NCBI RefSeq assembly: GCF_040954645.1 | Contig: NC_092807.1 | Location: forward strand, 56,032,739 to 56,096,738 | Length of the DNA stretch: 64,000 nucleotides | Direction of reading: 5' to 3' | Origin: Diabrotica undecimpunctata | Taxonomy: Eukaryota; Arthropoda; Insecta; Coleoptera; Chrysomelidae | Made by a program: the position numbers and the translations under genes | Shown here: piece after piece, positions 32,851-45,199 of the stretch | Layout: every line of letters starts with the position of its first letter | Numbering within the stretch: position 1 is the stretch's first letter | The notes under the pieces: generated by a model | Database searches by the model: none | What the model saw: the letters and a program-made list of their open reading frames with translations, nothing else | Told to the model about the DNA's origin: nothing

Positions 32851-33431
32851 TAACTTTAAAAGTTAATGGTTTTTGAGATAATAGCATCTTACAAATCAGG
32901 TGGATAATTATGATTTAACGCAATTACTACAAGTAACGAAGGAAAAATAGACAAAAACATTAATACTTCTGAATTTTGGTATAAAATGCCTTTAACTAAA
33001 GTTAATATTTAACGAAATATTAAAGAAAATAAATGTGTCAGTAAAATAACTAATAACAGGATTTTTACAAATACTATAATAATAGGATTTAACATCAACA
33101 ATTTTACTATTCTCGTTCGAACCTCCGAACAGTAAACATATTAGCAATTAGCGATAATTGATATTTAATATTAGCTTGTTAGTTTGGACAAAATAAGGAA
33201 TGGTTTTTTGTTTCAAATGTAGAATTTTGTTTATATCTAAAATTTAAACGAAGGTGCAGTGTAAGTGTTACTTCTTCTGGACTAAAAATTGTAAGTTTGA
33301 TTTTTCTATTTCATCTATAACAAATCAAAGTTAAACAATTATTTCTCCGATTTGGCGTTAGGTTAACTACCAGTTCTTCCTGTAATGATCCATTATAAGC
33401 ACCAGGGGCGTATTCAGGTTAGTAAGCCCAA

Positions 33432-34250
33432 GTATGGAAATGGATTCAGAAATGGGATCTTCCACCTTTGAAAGTTCTGGCAATCTACTTGTAAACCAAC
33501 CATCAAAATTATATTCTAGAGCTCTTGATGAACCTAAAAATAAATTTTCAAACAAAAAACAAGCAACTCTACTTCACTTACTCCCAAACTCTAATATTAA
33601 AGTTTATCTTAATGCAGTAACTTGTTAAGGGGATCCCAGAAAAATACATTATATTTCTAAAATTATAAACGATTGTATTTGTATCTTATTTACCAGTGAA
33701 CAGACAGTCAATGAGTTTCTAGCAAACGACAATGGTATTGTAGTAATTAATCAAGAACGTATTTAATCCCGAAGACTAATAACTCGAACTGAACGAATTG
33801 ATTATTTCCAACGTATGTCCAAGTATTCTGCACAGCCATATAGAAGAACAACTAAAAAACTTATATATACATATACATAGGTATACATCTAATAACTCCA
33901 ATTGACTTTCTCAGGATATGAACTTCAAATCTAGTATTTAAGCATATCTTGAAATTCCGACTATACATTTTTAAAGCAATCTTGCTACTTATGCAAGCAG
34001 CAAGGACATTTTACATCTCAGTGTTCCAATAAAAATAATCAGACCTGTTCAAACAATACCCAAAATACTGTTTATCTAAATTCTCTACGGGAAGTACACC
34101 AATCAGCTCCCCTTTCGAAAATTTCTTCTACACAATTCTCTCCTACTGAGACTGAAAATACAGTACAATAATCAGCTCCTTTGTCGATAAATTCCTCTAC
34201 ACCATCCTCTCTTACTGAGGCTGAAACGTCAAGATAAAACATTTCTTCTT
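33432..34250 (+). pseudogene. LINE F, ORF1 (gag-like) part
   Basis: Plus strand from ATG 33437: MEMDSEMGSSTFESSGN, ATLLHLLPNSNIKVYLNAV, and after frame breaks RTERIDYFQRMSKYSAQPYR and a zinc knuckle CYLCKQQGHFTSQC (CCHC, about 33980). It is a gag-like ORF1 of an I/Jockey-type LINE. The element is interrupted at 34250 by a BEL/Pao insertion and resumes at 39004-39008 after the TTCTT duplication. Confidence 0.7.
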
Positions 34251-34556
34251 TGGATTTGCTTGATATGCACTTCGCTTGTGCCGCTGGTTAATAATCAAAC
34301 TCCGTGCGAAAACAAAACTGATTTTATTTTGAATTACACAATACAATATATAAACGCTTATTAAGTATTATGTCCGCTCGCTCTGAATGCTGTTTCACCG
34401 ATCTCGTCTCGTATTTGAGTGCCGTCTGTCGTCTTTGGGGTGCCTTAAGGGACTCGTCTTATCTTCACATATGGCATAATATATCTCCCTACGCCACTAT
34501 GTTGCCGGATTGTAAAAATGCATACAATAAACTTGAATTAGATAGAGGCGTGAACA
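34251..34556 (-). repeat. 3' LTR of BEL/Pao element
   Basis: 306 bp, identical by eye to the other LTR. It is preceded (minus sense) by the purine-rich AAGGCGGGGGCC at 34557-34571, a likely polypurine tract. Confidence 0.93.
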
Positions 34557-34571
34557 TGGCCCCCGCCTTGG
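34557..34571 (-). promoter_or_regulatory. Polypurine tract of BEL/Pao element
   Basis: On the minus strand AAGGCGGGGGCCA lies directly before the 3' LTR, where the plus-strand primer site is expected. Confidence 0.6.
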
Positions 34572-34629
34572 CAAACACTGCCAACAAAATCGTCTGCTAA
34601 CGCTAAATGTTCAAATGTTTAAACTACAC

Positions 34630-35577
34630 TTAGTCCGAAACGGGTAGCGGACACACCTTGGAAAAAGAACGAGTTATGATACCATTGTCTGTCTTTATCC
34701 TAAAAACTCTGGCTACACCATCACTGCCGCGTAAAAGTTCGATCACGCGACCTAACTTCCACCTTAATGGAGGTAAATTGTCCTCTTTTATGAGCACTAA
34801 CGTGTTTTCCGCAACTTCACCGTTAGTAGTAGTCCATTTCGTGCGTTTTTGTAGTTCGGAGATGTATTCTTTGTTCCATCGTTCCCATATATGCTGAGAA
34901 AGCTGCTGAATATGCTGGAATTTTGAGAGCCGATTAACTGGAACATGACGCAAATCTGGATCTGGATTGGTAATAAGTGGTCTTCCTATGAAAAAATGTG
35001 CAGGGGTTAATTGGGAGAGATCATTTGGATCACAGGATAAAGGATGAATCGGTCGGGAATTTATTATAGCTTCAATCTGCACAAGCAACGAATAAAATTC
35101 CTCGAACGTTAAGTGCGCGTTTCCCAAAACCCGATGCAAATGATGCTTAACTGTTCTTACTCCGCTTTCCCACAGTCCGCCAAAATGTGGAGAATAGGGA
35201 GGTATGAAGGACCACGAAATATTATTCTTTAGCAAGGATTCCCTTATCGCGGGAGTGTGCTGCTCTAAAAATTTTCTTAACGATTTTAACTCCGAACTAG
35301 CTGCTATAAAATTGGTTCCATTGTCGGAGACCATCTTTTGAGGCTTGCCTCTTCGCGCAATAAATCTTTTAAAGGTCAACAGAAATGATTCCTTAGACAG
35401 TTCTGTAACTAATTCTAAATGTATGGCCTTCGTACAAAAACAAATAAAAAGACACATGTAACTCTTTATTAGTTTACAACCTCGACCCTTTCTATCGCGA
35501 ATTAAGAAAGGGCCCGCATAATCTACACCTGTTAATAAACGGTGGGCCACCTGCGAGACGCTGGGCAGGTAGGTCAC
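34630..35577 (-). pseudogene. BEL/Pao integrase core and C-terminus
   Basis: 315 codons on the minus strand ending at the element's natural stop. Integrase catalytic D-D-E: GVDYAGPFLIRDR, VSDNGTNFIAASSELK and PPYSPHFGGLWESGV (Glu). Then INSRPIHPLSCDPNDLSQLT, AHFFIGRPL and a C-terminal segment LGRVIELLRGSDGVARVFRI typical of BEL integrases (DUF5641-like). It is joined to the upstream frame by a single-base frame change near 35530, in the middle of the PFIN/GVDY motif, so the polyprotein is cut there. Otherwise it is undamaged. Confidence 0.9.
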
Positions 35578-38293
35578 CCATTATTGGCTGAATGGATTTA
35601 GATTTTAATCTAAAACATTTTACACATTTGTGCACGGTACGTCGCGCTAAATTTCTTCCTGATAACGGCCAGAAAGTTTCTCTTATAGTTGCAAGTAAAA
35701 GCTGAGGACCAGCATGCATAAGATCCTTATGAAAATGATTAAATATTAACGACGTAACTATATGATCTGCCGCTAAAATGATGGGATGTTTTTTGTCATA
35801 CGTAAACTTGGAATGCTTTAAACGCCCGCCTACTCTCATGATGCCCTGATCATCAAGAAATGGAGATAAATCATTTTGTAAGGTTGGTCCGGCCATTTGA
35901 ATACTATTTAATAAAATGCCGTTTGTAGTTGGCGCACTACAATCGAACACAAAGCGCACACGTGTCGTCAAAGAACTTTCTTTCGATACTGGATGATGTG
36001 GCGTAAAATAAAATGTAGTATTTACCCTAAAGTCTGTTGCCGCTTCCGTAATTCTGTATAAACATTTCATATGTCCTAACTCTTTATATTTCTCAATGAA
36101 TTCGCTATAAAGAGTTTTAAGATTGGCATCTTTATTCAACTTACGCTCGAGATTTAAAAATCTATTTTTTGCTTGATGAAATGAATCACCGAGTGAACTT
36201 ATCGGTTCTCTGAATGGCAATGATACTATGAATTTGCCTGTCGCGTCGCGTTTCACCGTATCTTTGAAATGTTTTTCGCATGCAATTTCTTCGCCCGAGA
36301 GTGCAGGTTCTCCATTGAAAACCTCTTCAAGTTGCCAGAACTTATTTAGCTGTTCTGTAACTTCGATTGTGTTTGTGAAATTACACTTAGTTATTCGCTT
36401 TTCTGATGCTTTGTTTTGGCTGATATATGGCCCTGCTATGATCCAGCCAAACATTGTTTCTTGCATGAATGGTTTATTTTTACCTAAACTAATTCTGTTT
36501 GCGCCCAGTATTTGCCAAAATAGATCACTCCCTATCAACAATTCGACCTTTTGTGGTTTATGAAAATAATTATCCGCTAATTTTAAATGTTTAGGTATGC
36601 GCAAATCGCTAATGTTTAATTCAGATGCCGGCACGCACCCCGTAATTTCTGGTATTACGAAACAATTTAAAGTTTTATGAAAAGTTATATCGCTACGCGA
36701 CTGTATATTTATTTCGCATTTCAATCGAACGGGAGATGCAATATTATTTATGCCCATGACTGATATGTTCGCGCTTGTCGTTTTTAATCTAAGTTTATCG
36801 CATAAATTTTCGGTTATGAATGAGCTTTGTGAACCGCAATCTAACAAAGCTCGCACTATGTATGCCTTACCTTGGCTGTCAAAAATATTAACTAATACTG
36901 TGGACAGTATAGTTTGATCTGCAGCGCTAACTGCCGAAACTGACAAATTGGTAGTGTTTAAACTACCTTGTATATTATCTGCAGATCGTATATCGCTCGC
37001 GTTTTCTACCGGTTGATGAACTAAAGCTGCGTTCTGTTCGCTTGACCTATCTGGATGCAATAACGTATGGTGTTTTGACGCACATTTCTTGCATGTTGAT
37101 TGTCTACACCGCTTATAGAAATGTCCAGGTTTAAGACAATTCGTGCAAAGATTGACCTGTCTTACTTTATCAAACCTGTCCCTAGATGAAAGTTTTGAAA
37201 ATTCGCCGCATTGATAAATGTTGTGTTCCCTTTTGCAAATAGGGCAACACTGTGTATTATCCGATTTATTTAAAGTTCCCTGTGATGAATATAGACCGCG
37301 AATGTTATGTGAATGTTTCGTATTCCGTGAATAAGCGCCCGCCTGAGAAATATTCCGTGTATTTTGTTTTTCAGCTTGATTTACCTCAAGAGATTCTAAG
37401 AGGTCCGCCCTTGATTTTAAAAACGTTTTAAAATCATCAAAACTAGGAATTTCATTATGTGTTTTGCTATTCTCCCATGCGCGTAAAGTCGATGTATCGA
37501 ACTTACAAGAAATAATATGAATAAGGAGTATGTCCCACGAATCAGTAGGTAGCCCTAGCTGCTTTAACGCGTATAAATGCTTCGAAAAAATGTCAACTAA
37601 TTGCCGCAATCTATTAGATGACTCTTTATGTATTGGCTCTATATTAAATAAGGCATTGATATGATTGGAAATTAATAATCTCTTATTATCGTACCTTTCC
37701 CTAATTAATTTCCACGCAACTGCATAGTTTTCGGCGGTAAACTCTAATGTTCGTATTACCTGCGCCGCACCGCCCTGTAATGAACTTCGTAAATAATGAA
37801 AACGCCTTATATTGTCTAAGTACTCATTTCTGTTAACTAAAGATTCAAAAAGATCTGCAAAATCTAACCAATTATTATAATTACCATCAAATTTTGGTAA
37901 CTCGATAGGTTTAAGCTCAATACAATGCCCTGTATATGAATTCTTAGAGCGCTCACTTGCTTTATCGCTTTCTATACAAGCTACTTGTTGATTATCGCGA
38001 ATGATTTTTCGCGCTACCGCTAATTGTGAATAATATTTGTTATAGAATTCTTCGCGTTCCGTATATTCATCCTCTAATAATTCAAATTGAACCGTATTTT
38101 CTATTTGCCCCTGAACTTCATCGAATTCGCCCTGTAAATGTTCTATATTATTTACCATTTCAATAGCCTGTAATACTTCTAAATCTGAAATCGTTTCACC
38201 CTTAGTTATTTTATCATTTAACGCTAATATAAATTTCGAAAATATTGTGAGTTTGCATTTAAAACCGCCCCTTTTTCGCTTTAAATTCTCCAT
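35492..38293 (-). pseudogene. BEL/Pao gag-protease fused to integrase zinc domain (RT deleted)
   Basis: A 933-codon open frame from ATG 38293. About residues 130-270: DUF1759 gag (LPKFDGNYNNWLDFADLF). About 345-400: zinc knuckles CPICKREHNIYQC and CTNCLKPGHFYKRC. About 475: aspartic protease (LLDCGSQSSFI). About 600-780: the pre-RT region up to RVRFVFDCSA and AGPTLQNDL, the start of RT. At about residue 805-810 it jumps to SPFLDDQGIMRVGGRL, the integrase zinc-binding domain (HAGPQLLLATIRETFWP, HKCVKC). All RT palm, RNase H and linker residues (several hundred) are absent, yet the frame is kept. Then the frame change near 35530. Confidence 0.92.
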
Positions 38294-38669
38294 AATTTTA
38301 TAATGAATTATACAGTAAACAGAAACAGAATATAAATCGCTTGATATTCGACCCTAACGTTCTCAGAATTATCACATGTGCAGAATAAAGGTACAAAGAC
38401 TGATAAATAAAAGGAAATGTGAAATGGATATGCTCACCAAAATATTGTATGTTTATTGTAACAGCTCTAGCCTCCTGGCGCCAAGAATCTTCGCCTCAGG
38501 TCTTCACAGATTTTAAACCCCCAGTTGTCCAATTATGTAACTGTCTTAAGAACAACGTTCGACAGTCTATAACGCGCTCGGGCCACTATGAATGCACTAT
38601 TTCGCCCGCTAATATGATGACACAAATATGAGTTCGGAATTCGGTGAATTTACACTGTTTTAACACAAA

Positions 38670-38697
38670 AATTTGATGATTCGGCTCGAATAGACCA
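38670..38697 (-). promoter_or_regulatory. Primer binding site of BEL/Pao element
   Basis: Directly after the 5' LTR (minus sense) comes TGGTCTATTCGAGCCGAATC, starting with the TGG that pairs with the CCA of a tRNA. I could not assign the tRNA. Confidence 0.55.
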
Positions 38698-39003
38698 TGG
38701 ATTTGCTTGATATGCACTTCGCTTGTGCCGCTGGTTAATAATCAAACTCCGTGCGAAAACAAAACTGATTTTATTTTGAATTACACAATACAATATATAA
38801 ACGCTTATTAAGTATTATGTCCGCTCGCTCTGAATGCTGTTTCACCGATCTCGTCTCGTATTTGAGTGCCGTCTGTCGTCTTTGGGGTGCCTTAAGGGAC
38901 TCGTCTTATCTTCACATATGGCATAATATATCTCCCTACGCCACTATGTTGCCGGATTGTAAAAATGCATACAATAAACTTGAATTAGATAGAGGCGTGA
39001 ACA
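38698..39003 (-). repeat. 5' LTR of BEL/Pao element
   Basis: 306 bp, matching the other LTR base for base as far as I can see. Flanked by TTCTT at 39004-39008. Confidence 0.93.
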
Positions 39004-39990
39004 TTCTTAATGAAATAAGTATACTCCGATAAACTGCACCCTACCCAATAAGACTCAAATGGATACTATGATCAAGATACATTGTCATTCCAACACCCAA
39101 AACGAAAGGTATCTGAAATCATATTCCCCCCAATAAGAGATAACGTAAATGCCTTTGTTGAACCAAAGCTACGAAGCAAAAAACTAAAAACTCAACAAGA
39201 AAACAACAAAAACCTAGTAGAAGATCTTACCAAATGCACCAGTAAATTCTTTAAACAAAACTCTAACAATGAATACTTAACACAGGAGACACTTATTGAC
39301 TTTTTCGCATTTTTATTCAGATCCTCACAGTGACGCCAGAACTTACGCAGAGCATATCGAAGGATTCATAGACTTTCTAAAGAAAATACATCCTATGTTA
39401 AGTCCAAGATATCTTAAATTCCGTTGTTTTAGAATTAAAATCAAAGTTACGAAACACATTTTAAATAATATTTCTACCGATAATCCTATAAATTTCTCTC
39501 CGGAGACTTAATAATTAAACTATTTTTAATTATATTATTCAATGGAACCTAAATGGGTACCACACCCATTTAGAAGATCTTAAAATTCTTATAAATAAAT
39601 TTCATCCATCTATCCTATGTTTGCAAGAAACACATTTTAAAGGAAATTCGCCTCTCTATATTAGGTTTAATTAAGTCGTAACTCATGATGTACCAAATCA
39701 GTCATCAAACTGTTCAGTTTTTTGGACCCCTTCACATTGTGGAATAAAAGAAAATGAAAGAGTCGATAACCTTGCAAATTTCTTACCAGAGAAGCAACCC
39801 AAACTTTTGTGTTACGCATGTGATAGTGATCTAACAGTACATCACTTATTAGTGTAGTGTCCGTTGTATGCATTCGTAAGACAACATAAACAGTTACCTG
39901 CAACATTAAAAGACATTCTAAGTGAGCTTAGTGACCTCAATCGTACCATACTTTTTTTGGTTTCCTCAGGACTAATCAACAAAATCTAAT
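39004..39990 (+). pseudogene. LINE F continued: endonuclease start and RNase H end
   Basis: After the BEL insertion the plus-strand LINE resumes. It shows an ORF1 tail (SFQHPKRKVSEIIFPPIRD), the start of an apurinic endonuclease (IIQWNLNGYHTHLEDLKILI, LCLQETHFKG, 39530-39650), then abruptly VFWTPSHCGIKENERVDNLA (39715-39775), the end of an RNase H domain, and the tail LLCYACDSDLTVHHLLV. Endonuclease body, whole RT and most of RNase H are deleted at about 39660-39710. An RNase H domain plus the C-x2-C...H...C tail suggest the I superfamily. Confidence 0.75.
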
Positions 39991-40069
39991 AAAAAAAATC
40001 AACCATTTTACGTTTTATATTAAATTGAGGTCATAATCAAAACGTTTCATTTACAAAACATATTAAGAA

Positions 40070-41040
40070 ATAGTTAAACTAAATAATATTAAACTTCTTG
40101 TCAAAGTAGGTCTTCGGTATGTCCACCATTTTCTTCAATGTAGTTGTCCATAAAAGATCGTCTCATATTAAATAGCATCGTTGGTTCAAAAGAAACTGCT
40201 GCAGTAATTATTTCTTTCCAAAGTTGGTTGCGAATGTTATGGGGTTCTTATAAACACGCTGTGTCATTGTGTTCTATACACCAAAATCGAAAGGATTAAA
40301 TTCTGGGTTACGTGGTGGCCAAGGAAAATGACTACCACGACCATTCCAATTTAATGAAAGTTGGTATTTAAGTATATTTTCACTGTCATCGTATAATGTG
40401 GTTGTACACCATCTTGCATAAACAACATATTTTGCCTTAAGTTAAATGGCAATTCTTGCAAAATTTTGATTTTGTAAAAAAATATAAATAGATCTCACCA
40501 TTTAAATTACGAAGTAACTCACATGGCTCTAAAAAAAATGATTACCAATGATTTGACACATGTTTATTTAAAATTTATGTTGGAAATGCCTTTCTGTCTT
40601 AAGATGAGGATATTTAGTATCCCAAAAATGATTGTTCCTTAAATTAAAAACATCATGTTGCTTCGTCCGTAAATAATATTCTATCGATGAAACAGTGGTC
40701 AAGATTTTGCCTGTTTCGGATATCATTTGCAAATCTGCATCTTAAAGGTAAATCTACTGGTAATAGATTTTGCACAGGTATAAAATGGTAATGGTCAAAA
40801 TGCTCACGCTACAGGATTTTTAAAACTGTTGGCTGTTGTATGCTGTCGGCATAAGTTGTCACGTTTAGGACGAAATAAACCACTTTTGCCTAAATACCAA
40901 ACTAGATATTTAAAGGTTTGGTAATTAGTTTGCAGCTGGTTTGGGTAACTTTCTAAATATTCCCTTATTGCTGCACGCTAGCTAAAGTGTTCCTGACAAT
41001 AAATAGCAATCATATCTCTCATATCCATATTAAAAAAAAT
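40070..41040 (-). pseudogene. mariner-like transposase, heavily decayed
   Basis: Minus strand: MDMRDMIAIYCQEHFS and REYLESYPNQLQTNYQTFKY (helix-turn-helix, 41030-40900), then LFMQDGVQPHYTMTVKIYL (second catalytic Asp, 40400), and in the next frame GRGSHFPWPPRNPEFNPFDF, with Glu at the expected third Asp. The C-terminus at 40220-40090 spells MLFNMRRSFMDNYIEENGG-like text in mixed frames. It is inside the long inverted-repeat block and is the best candidate for its original transposase. Confidence 0.7.
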
Positions 41041-41685
41041 TAATATGCCTCGGTATTTTCGGCTTTTCTTTAATAAACCAAAATAAATAAAAATCACTCA
41101 TTAATCAAAACAACTTATTTTTAGTTATCAAAAGCATTAGTAACATCAGCTACTATGTTAAAATGCCCCGTAATACATTGGGGTTATCTAATGACATCAA
41201 AACTGGCTTAAAAAAAGGTGGTAGGTACAGTAGCTGGTACTGTAGACTGGCGCGAAACTTCATACTGTTTTCTATATTTTTAAAATTAAAATATTATTTT
41301 TTAAATTTGTTAAAGTAATTTTATTACTTATTTATTATTGATATTTAAAACAAAGTATATGATATTATAATAATTCGGTAAATTATTATGTGTGCTAGTA
41401 GCGCCATCTGCTTCCATATCAACAAAGTATACGTTGTTTACTTCTGACAGACCCGTCAAAAGACTAAATATTAAATTATCAATAAAATATAAATTTGATA
41501 TTTGATCATTACTTTGATAGTTAATTCAATTATTATATAAAATAAATAAGATGTTTAAAATTTGATTGAAATTTAAATATAATTTATAAGAAATTTAATA
41601 ACAGCTACCATTAAAAAATATATGATGACTAGAAACGAATTGAAGGACCGATGTGAAGACCGTTATTTCGTGACACTACTCGTAG
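41041..41685. other. Unassigned AT-rich sequence
   Basis: No coding or known repeat recognised between the mariner-like relic and the LINE fragment. Confidence 0.35.
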
Positions 41686-41689
41686 AGAA

Positions 41690-41875
41690 GAAATGATAAA
41701 TATAGTCTTCTGCAGGTCATCATGCAGGGTAGAGTCAATGGCAAAAAGGGAAAAAGGTAGGAAGAGGAGGTCATGGCTGCGGAATATTCGAAACTGGACA
41801 AACATGACTGTAGACGAATTATTCCACGTTGCAAAAGACAGAGAAGCTTTTAAAAATGTGGCGCTTTTTCCATGA
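41690..41875 (+). pseudogene. RTE-type LINE C-terminal fragment
   Basis: Plus strand: GRKRRSWLRNIRNWTNMTVD, then ELFHVAKDREAFKNVA. This is the basic C-terminal box of RTE-like elements of the same type as at 12.2 and 49.5 kb, and it ends in GAA-rich sequence. A short inverted repeat CTATAGAGAAA/TTTCTCTATAG follows at about 41899-41924. Confidence 0.65.
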
Positions 41876-42234
41876 CGCTTGACTCAGCATTTGACTATAG
41901 AGAAAAAGTTTTCTCTATAGTAGTAGAAGAAAAGCTTCTATACGCCAGTATAGAATCTTATAGAAACGATAGAAAAAAGTTTCAGGAAATTGTAAACATG
42001 ATGACGGCCAACGTCTGAATACGGATATAGCACCAAAACAAAAAGATAGAAGCTTCGCTTCAATAAGACATTTATCAGCCATAACAAAGCATTTTGTGAT
42101 GTAACATTACCATTTTAAAGTTGTTTTTATAAGAATAAACTATTAGTTATGCTTTTCCAAAGGTATTCAGTGCTTTATCGAACAAATATTACAACAAAAA
42201 GAATTATTATGCAGTTAATAGTTTTAAAGTTATA

Positions 42235-42611
42235 AACAACTATACATTTTTTGTGTTTAAATAATATATTTTTAATATTTTTTAACAAAATTAGCGCTAA
42301 CTTGAAAAGCAAGTAAGTTAAGCGCAAATTTATGCCAAATATGTGGCAGAAGTGGCTCCCTCTATTCAAAGCTTCATCAAAATATGCATAAAATTATAAT
42401 TTCTCATACTCAAGAGCACCTATTTGTCAATTTTTATAAGTCTATCTTGACAAACATAAAAGTTAGAGCGAAAAATATAATTTTAAATATCCACTTTAAC
42501 ACCCTGTGTCTTAATATCAACATTTTATTAAAGCAAGTTGGCTTAAATCGTAATATTTTAAAGTGTAAAATTTACTGTTTGTTTTTGTACAATTACTTAA
42601 GGACCAACCTA
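42235..42611 (-). repeat. Right arm of 10-kb inverted-repeat block
   Basis: Ends ...AATTACTTAAGGACCAACCT followed by TATATATG. Reverse-complement match to 32471-32850 over the whole arm. The outer flanks are both TATA-rich, compatible with a TA target. Confidence 0.8.
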
Positions 42612-42639
42612 TATATGTATATATATATATATATATTGT

Positions 42640-44050
42640 TATGATGTATTGTTTGTTTGAATGATGAGCAATGAGTATTTTTAATAATATAGGGTTTTAT
42701 ATCGCGGTTCTCAAAGAATTAGTTTGTAGGTACTTTTTTAAATTATCTTTATTATAACTATTATGAAACACACATATATATATCTAACCTAGTCAATGTA
42801 AATTTAAAATAAACTATCTTTAAATTGATATTCTTATAAAACTAATTAAATTCTATAGACAATGTAAAATTTAAACAAATTATCTTCAAAATTGAAATTG
42901 TTATGACACTAACTAAATTATATTAACAAAATTTTGTACCTTTCTTTCACTGAATGCCTAAATGAACTGTTTTCCACTATATAGATTCTAATCACCACTG
43001 AATGTCTTCGTACTTCGGTTATCCTTGTTTTTTGTGAAATTACTTTTTCCAATTATCAGCTTCTACCAATTTAAGATATATTTTTCTTCACCAACATTTA
43101 TAAACCACCAAGCAAACCAGCAAACAGCATTTATATTTATTCTTCTTTTCAATATACCAATATCCAATTATTATAAGTTGATTTATACTATTACTTTTTT
43201 AATCTTCAATAATTATTTGTGTATAATTATAAATATGCATTAAAATATATGCATAATTTTTAATCTTCATTTAACTCACTATATTGAACAATTGGACTAT
43301 TTGTAACTGAATGGACTGGACCTACTTTCTTACTAAAACTTTTCTGACTGCACTATCTTGAAAATTCTGAACAATTGACTTCACTAACTTAATGAGTCTA
43401 TCTTCTACTAACTTTCATAAGAAACTGGCCATCTTGAATCCAAATCACGGGTATTTATATCTTTTCAATCTTCCAGAACCATCTGGTAAGAAGTCATGTT
43501 CGATTTAGTTCTATTTCTTCTATATGGATGTTCTCGAAAAAAAATATTTGTTGGATCCACAGACATCACCATTATTTCCAGAATGTTCTACCGACAACAA
43601 AGGTCAAATTCTGCATTCTGGAGAATTCTTTAATTTTCTATTGATAATTTTGTTTACATTTAGGCTTTTCAGATCAGAATATATAATTAAATTAGTAACT
43701 TAACATTCTAATTTAATAAACTACACATTTTAAACAACTATAACCCCACTTATATTCGTAAAAATTCTTAAACGTCACTTCAGAGTATGTATATCTGTCT
43801 ATCATTCACATGTATAGTTGGTTGCCTAGTCACATGGCTCACTTAAATATATCTACCACATTATAATTACTAAAATACAACTTTTACAATTATTATATGC
43901 TAATTTCTTAAAAATGCCCTCACATAAATAATTTTTATTAAATTCTCTAGTATATAACTTCTTAAAATAACCAAATACTTGTTATATCTAAAATTATCTA
44001 GTATATAACTTATAAATTATTTTCTTTAAACATTTTTATTTCTCCCATAT
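42640..44050. other. Unassigned AT-rich intron 3 sequence
   Basis: No coding domain or repeat recognised. Short frames only. Confidence 0.35.
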
Positions 44051-44055
44051 CATAT

Positions 44056-44056
<1 letters not shown>

Positions 44057-44121
<65 letters not shown>

Positions 44122-44172
44122 TATATATAAATATATATATATATTAATATATATATATATATATATAATATA

Positions 44173-44208
<36 letters not shown>
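44057..44208. repeat. (TA)n microsatellite
   Basis: About 150 bases of TA with a few AAT/ATT interruptions, at the 3' end of a minus-strand LINE relic. Confidence 0.97.
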
Positions 44209-44210
<2 letters not shown>

Positions 44211-44214
44211 CGCA

Positions 44215-44833
44215 GCAGTATGTCTCATGGTTAGTAGTATACACTGATCGAATGCTCTTTCCTTCAAGTAGAGTGGCATTCTGGATTTAAATAGAACTGC
44301 ATTTTACCAAAAGATACCCAAGCGATTTTCATTCCTTTGTAGACTTGTCGTAGTTAGGAGCCAGATATGTGTATTAAATGTCTTAGGTATACATACTCGT
44401 CTACTGTCTTAAGTGGAGTGTTGTTTACTTTTAAAAGTTAAACATCCACTAGCTCATTGTACATGGATTTTATTTTTGTCAAGATCATTTTTATGCTAAT
44501 TTCATTTATAGCTGCATATAGGTCGCTTATCAGTTCTTGTAGTCCTGAAGAATTATTAGCAATACGAACGATGTCGTCTGCAAATCTTAGATGGCTGATG
44601 TATTCTCTGTCAATGGACAGGCCTTATATCTGCCAGTTACTTTTGCTGAATATATTTCTAGAGTTGCAGGAAAGAGCTTTGGTGATATTGCGTCATCTTG
44701 TCGGACGTCTCTAGTAGTGGAAAATTCTAAAGTATTTTAATCAATTTTTACCTCAGCTTTTGCTTGTCTGAATATATTTGCTGAAGTACGGTTTATCAAT
44801 GTCTTGGTTGGTTGAAGCTTCTATTTCTGCCAT

Positions 44834-44921
<88 letters not shown>

Positions 44922-45190
44922 CGAAACTCTTCTCTAAATAAATTTAGCGGTAGCGGCATAAGCATATTCTTTTGCTCTACTCATTAGTTCTCGACGAGTA
45001 TGAATATGATCCATGTTTCTGAGTCCTATTCTGAAGTAAGCTTGCTCTTTTGGCTAGGCAACATCTAGTGTATTTGTTAATCTGTTGGTTGACTATTTTT
45101 GTGAATATCTTGTAAATGATTGGTAGTAGACTAATGGGTCTTTAGTTTTTGATATGCTTTTTGCTACTTTTCTTCTGAATGATACTTAAA
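44215..45190 (-). pseudogene. RTE-type LINE relic H, split by a TA tract
   Basis: Minus strand: an RT start with a decayed block near 45100 and MDHIHTRRELMSRAKEYAYA at about 45000-44950. After the TA tract (44837-44917) comes ...IDKPYFSKYIQTSKS, then the catalytic HLRFADDIVRIANNSSGLQ (about 44570) and SIKMILTKIKSMYNE. It then decays toward 44215 (FGKMQFYLN...). The (TA)n sits between palm A and the FADD box, so it grew or was inserted inside the element. Confidence 0.75.
44837..44917. repeat. (TA)n tract inside LINE H
   Basis: 81 bases of pure TA interrupting the reverse-transcriptase frame. Confidence 0.97.
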
Positions 45191-45199
45191 AAAACTGCT

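Larger units (their letters stand above)
34246..39008 (-). mobile_element. BEL/Pao LTR retrotransposon, RT-deleted
   Basis: Two 306-bp LTRs (34251-34556 and 38698-39003) that I read as identical; on the minus strand they run TGTTCACGCCTC...GCAAATCCA (TG...CA). The target duplication is TTCTT at 34246-34250 and 39004-39008. The internal part is only about 4.1 kb, because the reverse transcriptase/RNase H core is deleted in frame. It is inserted into LINE F. Identical LTRs mean a recent insertion, so this short form was probably copied in trans by a full-length relative. Confidence 0.93.
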
